Source: Rahnella sp. AA
Lineage (GTDB): Bacteria; Pseudomonadota; Gammaproteobacteria; Enterobacterales; Enterobacteriaceae
Length of the DNA stretch: 64,000 nt
Assembly (NCBI RefSeq): GCF_002834385.1
Contig: NZ_PITQ01000005.1
Coordinates: 186,001-250,000, forward strand
Direction: 5' to 3'
The notes below the pieces were generated by a model. That model was not told where the DNA came from and made no database searches. It saw only the letters and a list, made by a program, of their open reading frames with translations. Shown in pieces: positions 63,092-64,000 of this stretch. The translations under genes and the position numbers were made by a program. The number at the start of each line of letters is the position of its first letter. Within the stretch, counting starts at the first letter, position 1.

Positions 63092-63838
63092 GTGAGCGAA
63101 GTATCTAAAGAGTCGTTTGCTAAGCGGAACACGCTGGCAATCTTGTCCGTTCTGCGTGACTTAAAGAAGAATCAGACGCTGGTCATGGTCAGCCATGCCC
63201 GCGGGCAATTTATCAGTAAGATTCTGGACGTCGATGCCGACAACCATCAGTTTTTGTTCGATCTGGGCAGTTCAGACTATGAAAATAGCCTGGCAGTTAA
63301 TGCCGGAACGCTAAATTTTGTCGCGGAGCCAACCGGTGCCAAAGTGGAGTTTGCCTGCGGCCAGGTGCGTCAGGTGACGTACGAGGGTTTACCGACGTTT
63401 ACCTGCGATATTCCTCCCGTGCTGTATTTCATTCAACGCCGCGAGTATTTTCGTGTGAATGTGCCATGGCTGCCTGATTACCGTTGCAGCGGCATATTGC
63501 CTGATACCTCTGAGTTTGCTTATCGCGTCAGAGATATTTCCCTCGGCGGCCTGGGGCTGGAAATCGATGGCATGACCCCTCCCGAAATGACATCAGGCAC
63601 GGTACTGAAAGATTCCCTGATCCAGCTGGCCGATCTGGGCTCCTTCAAACTGGATTTGCAGTACATCGGCGCGATGGGGCGTAAATCCGTGAGCAATAAA
63701 GGCGAAACCGTCAGCACGCAGCGGCTGAGCTTTAAGTTTCCTCATTTATCGCCCGCACAGGAACGTGACCTGCAACGGGCGATCTTCGAGCTGGAAAAAC
63801 AACAGCATCTCAAAGCCAGACGTTTCCAGGAAAGCTAA
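63092..63838 (+). CDS. ycgR: flagellar brake protein YcgR
   Basis: A 248-residue protein. The N-terminal YcgR domain (LAILSVLRDLKKNQTLVMV, EFACGQVRQVTYEGLPTF) is followed by a PilZ domain with the c-di-GMP motif QRREYFR (Arg117 and Arg121) and RDISLGGLG (Asp148 to Gly153). When bound to c-di-GMP it acts on the flagellar switch to slow and bias rotation. I chose the GTG at 63092, eight bases after GAGG; an in-frame GTG at 63083 is too close to that site. A sigma-28 promoter stands upstream. The neighbouring diguanylate cyclase is divergent. Confidence 0.93.
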   Translation: MSEVSKESFAKRNTLAILSVLRDLKKNQTLVMVSHARGQFISKILDVDADNHQFLFDLGSSDYENSLAVNAGTLNFVAEPTGAKVEFACGQVRQVTYEGLPTFTCDIPPVLYFIQRREYFRVNVPWLPDYRCSGILPDTSEFAYRVRDISLGGLGLEIDGMTPPEMTSGTVLKDSLIQLADLGSFKLDLQYIGAMGRKSVSNKGETVSTQRLSFKFPHLSPAQERDLQRAIFELEKQQHLKARRFQES

Positions 63839-63861
63839 CGTTCAGGGCTGAGAAAACCGGT

Positions 63862-64000
63862 TCAGATAAACATCCCGCCCGACGCTTCCACACGTTGGGC
63901 GTTCATCCAGCGCGCTTCATCACTGAGCATCAGCGCCACCATATCACCGATATCATCCGGCAAACCGGCGCGCCCAAGCGCGGTGTTACTGGCAACAATT
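63862..64000 (-). CDS. SDR family oxidoreductase, C-terminal part
   Basis: A frame open from the right edge on the minus strand ends in TGA at 63862-63864. The 46 visible residues read TALGRAGLPDDIGDMVALML, then SDEARWMNAQRVEASGGMFI. These match the C-terminus of classical short-chain dehydrogenases (P-x-D-I, then a final V-x-A-S-G-G), here ending in Phe-Ile. The catalytic part lies outside the window. It is convergent with ycgR. Confidence 0.8.
   Translation of the reverse strand, partial: IVASNTALGRAGLPDDIGDMVALMLSDEARWMNAQRVEASGGMFI

Overview
The window is chromosomal DNA of an enterobacterium. The rlmJ-gor pair, the ebgR-ebgA-ebgC-ygjI-ygjJ-ygjK set, cho, msrA, ycgR and two mqo genes are all of enterobacterial type. 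A Yersiniaceae member such as Rahnella, Rouxiella or Ewingella fits best; this rests on recalled protein similarity and is not a database result. Most of the window reads as ordinary, GC-moderate, densely packed backbone. The stretch from about 48.1 to 57.1 kb is clearly AT-richer and looks acquired.

Layout. 0-3.6 kb: end of a Gfo/Idh/MocA oxidoreductase, a GntR/UTRA regulator, rlmJ and gor. 4.0-9.4 kb: a very large autotransporter adhesin broken by a one-base frameshift just before its beta-barrel. 9.4-15.9 kb: SOS-controlled cho, a monooxygenase-like small protein, a YhaJ-like LysR regulator, and an MFS/DoxX/isochorismatase group facing a cofactor-free haloperoxidase. 15.9-21.4 kb: a sugar locus with a SorC regulator, class I aldolase, P-loop kinase and ascorbate-type PTS EIIA, EIIB and EIIC. 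21.5-34.3 kb: a 59-residue tautomerase, msrA, carbonic anhydrase, several transporters with a TetR regulator, an exported-looking Dcp, a chromosomal Qnr-family pentapeptide protein, and a RhuM gene next to a fragment of an M48-type peptidase. 34.5-46.2 kb: cytX, a 42-residue secreted peptide with a structured leader, and the ebg/ygj gluco/galactosidase regulon.

46.2-58.9 kb: two paralogous mqo genes flank the AT-rich island. The island starts with an IS6-family transposase remnant. Seven head-to-tail genes follow (adenylate-forming ligase, SDR, acyl carrier protein, AvrD-family protein, P-loop NTPase, methyltransferase, HAD phosphatase). A divergent MFS exporter and a LuxR-type regulator complete it, with a perfect 40-bp palindrome between the divergent units. 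This looks like a compact biosynthetic cluster. Its logic (activate an acyl chain, load it on ACP, condense with a sugar or triose by AvrD, reduce, dephosphorylate, methylate, export) resembles syringolide and gamma-butyrolactone synthesis. It is the strongest candidate for an undescribed system here.

59.2-64 kb: a cytochrome b561 / TPR / ECF sigma / anti-sigma operon whose sigma gene seems to start at AUU, a membrane diguanylate cyclase, the c-di-GMP flagellar brake gene ycgR behind a sigma-28 promoter, and the end of an SDR gene.
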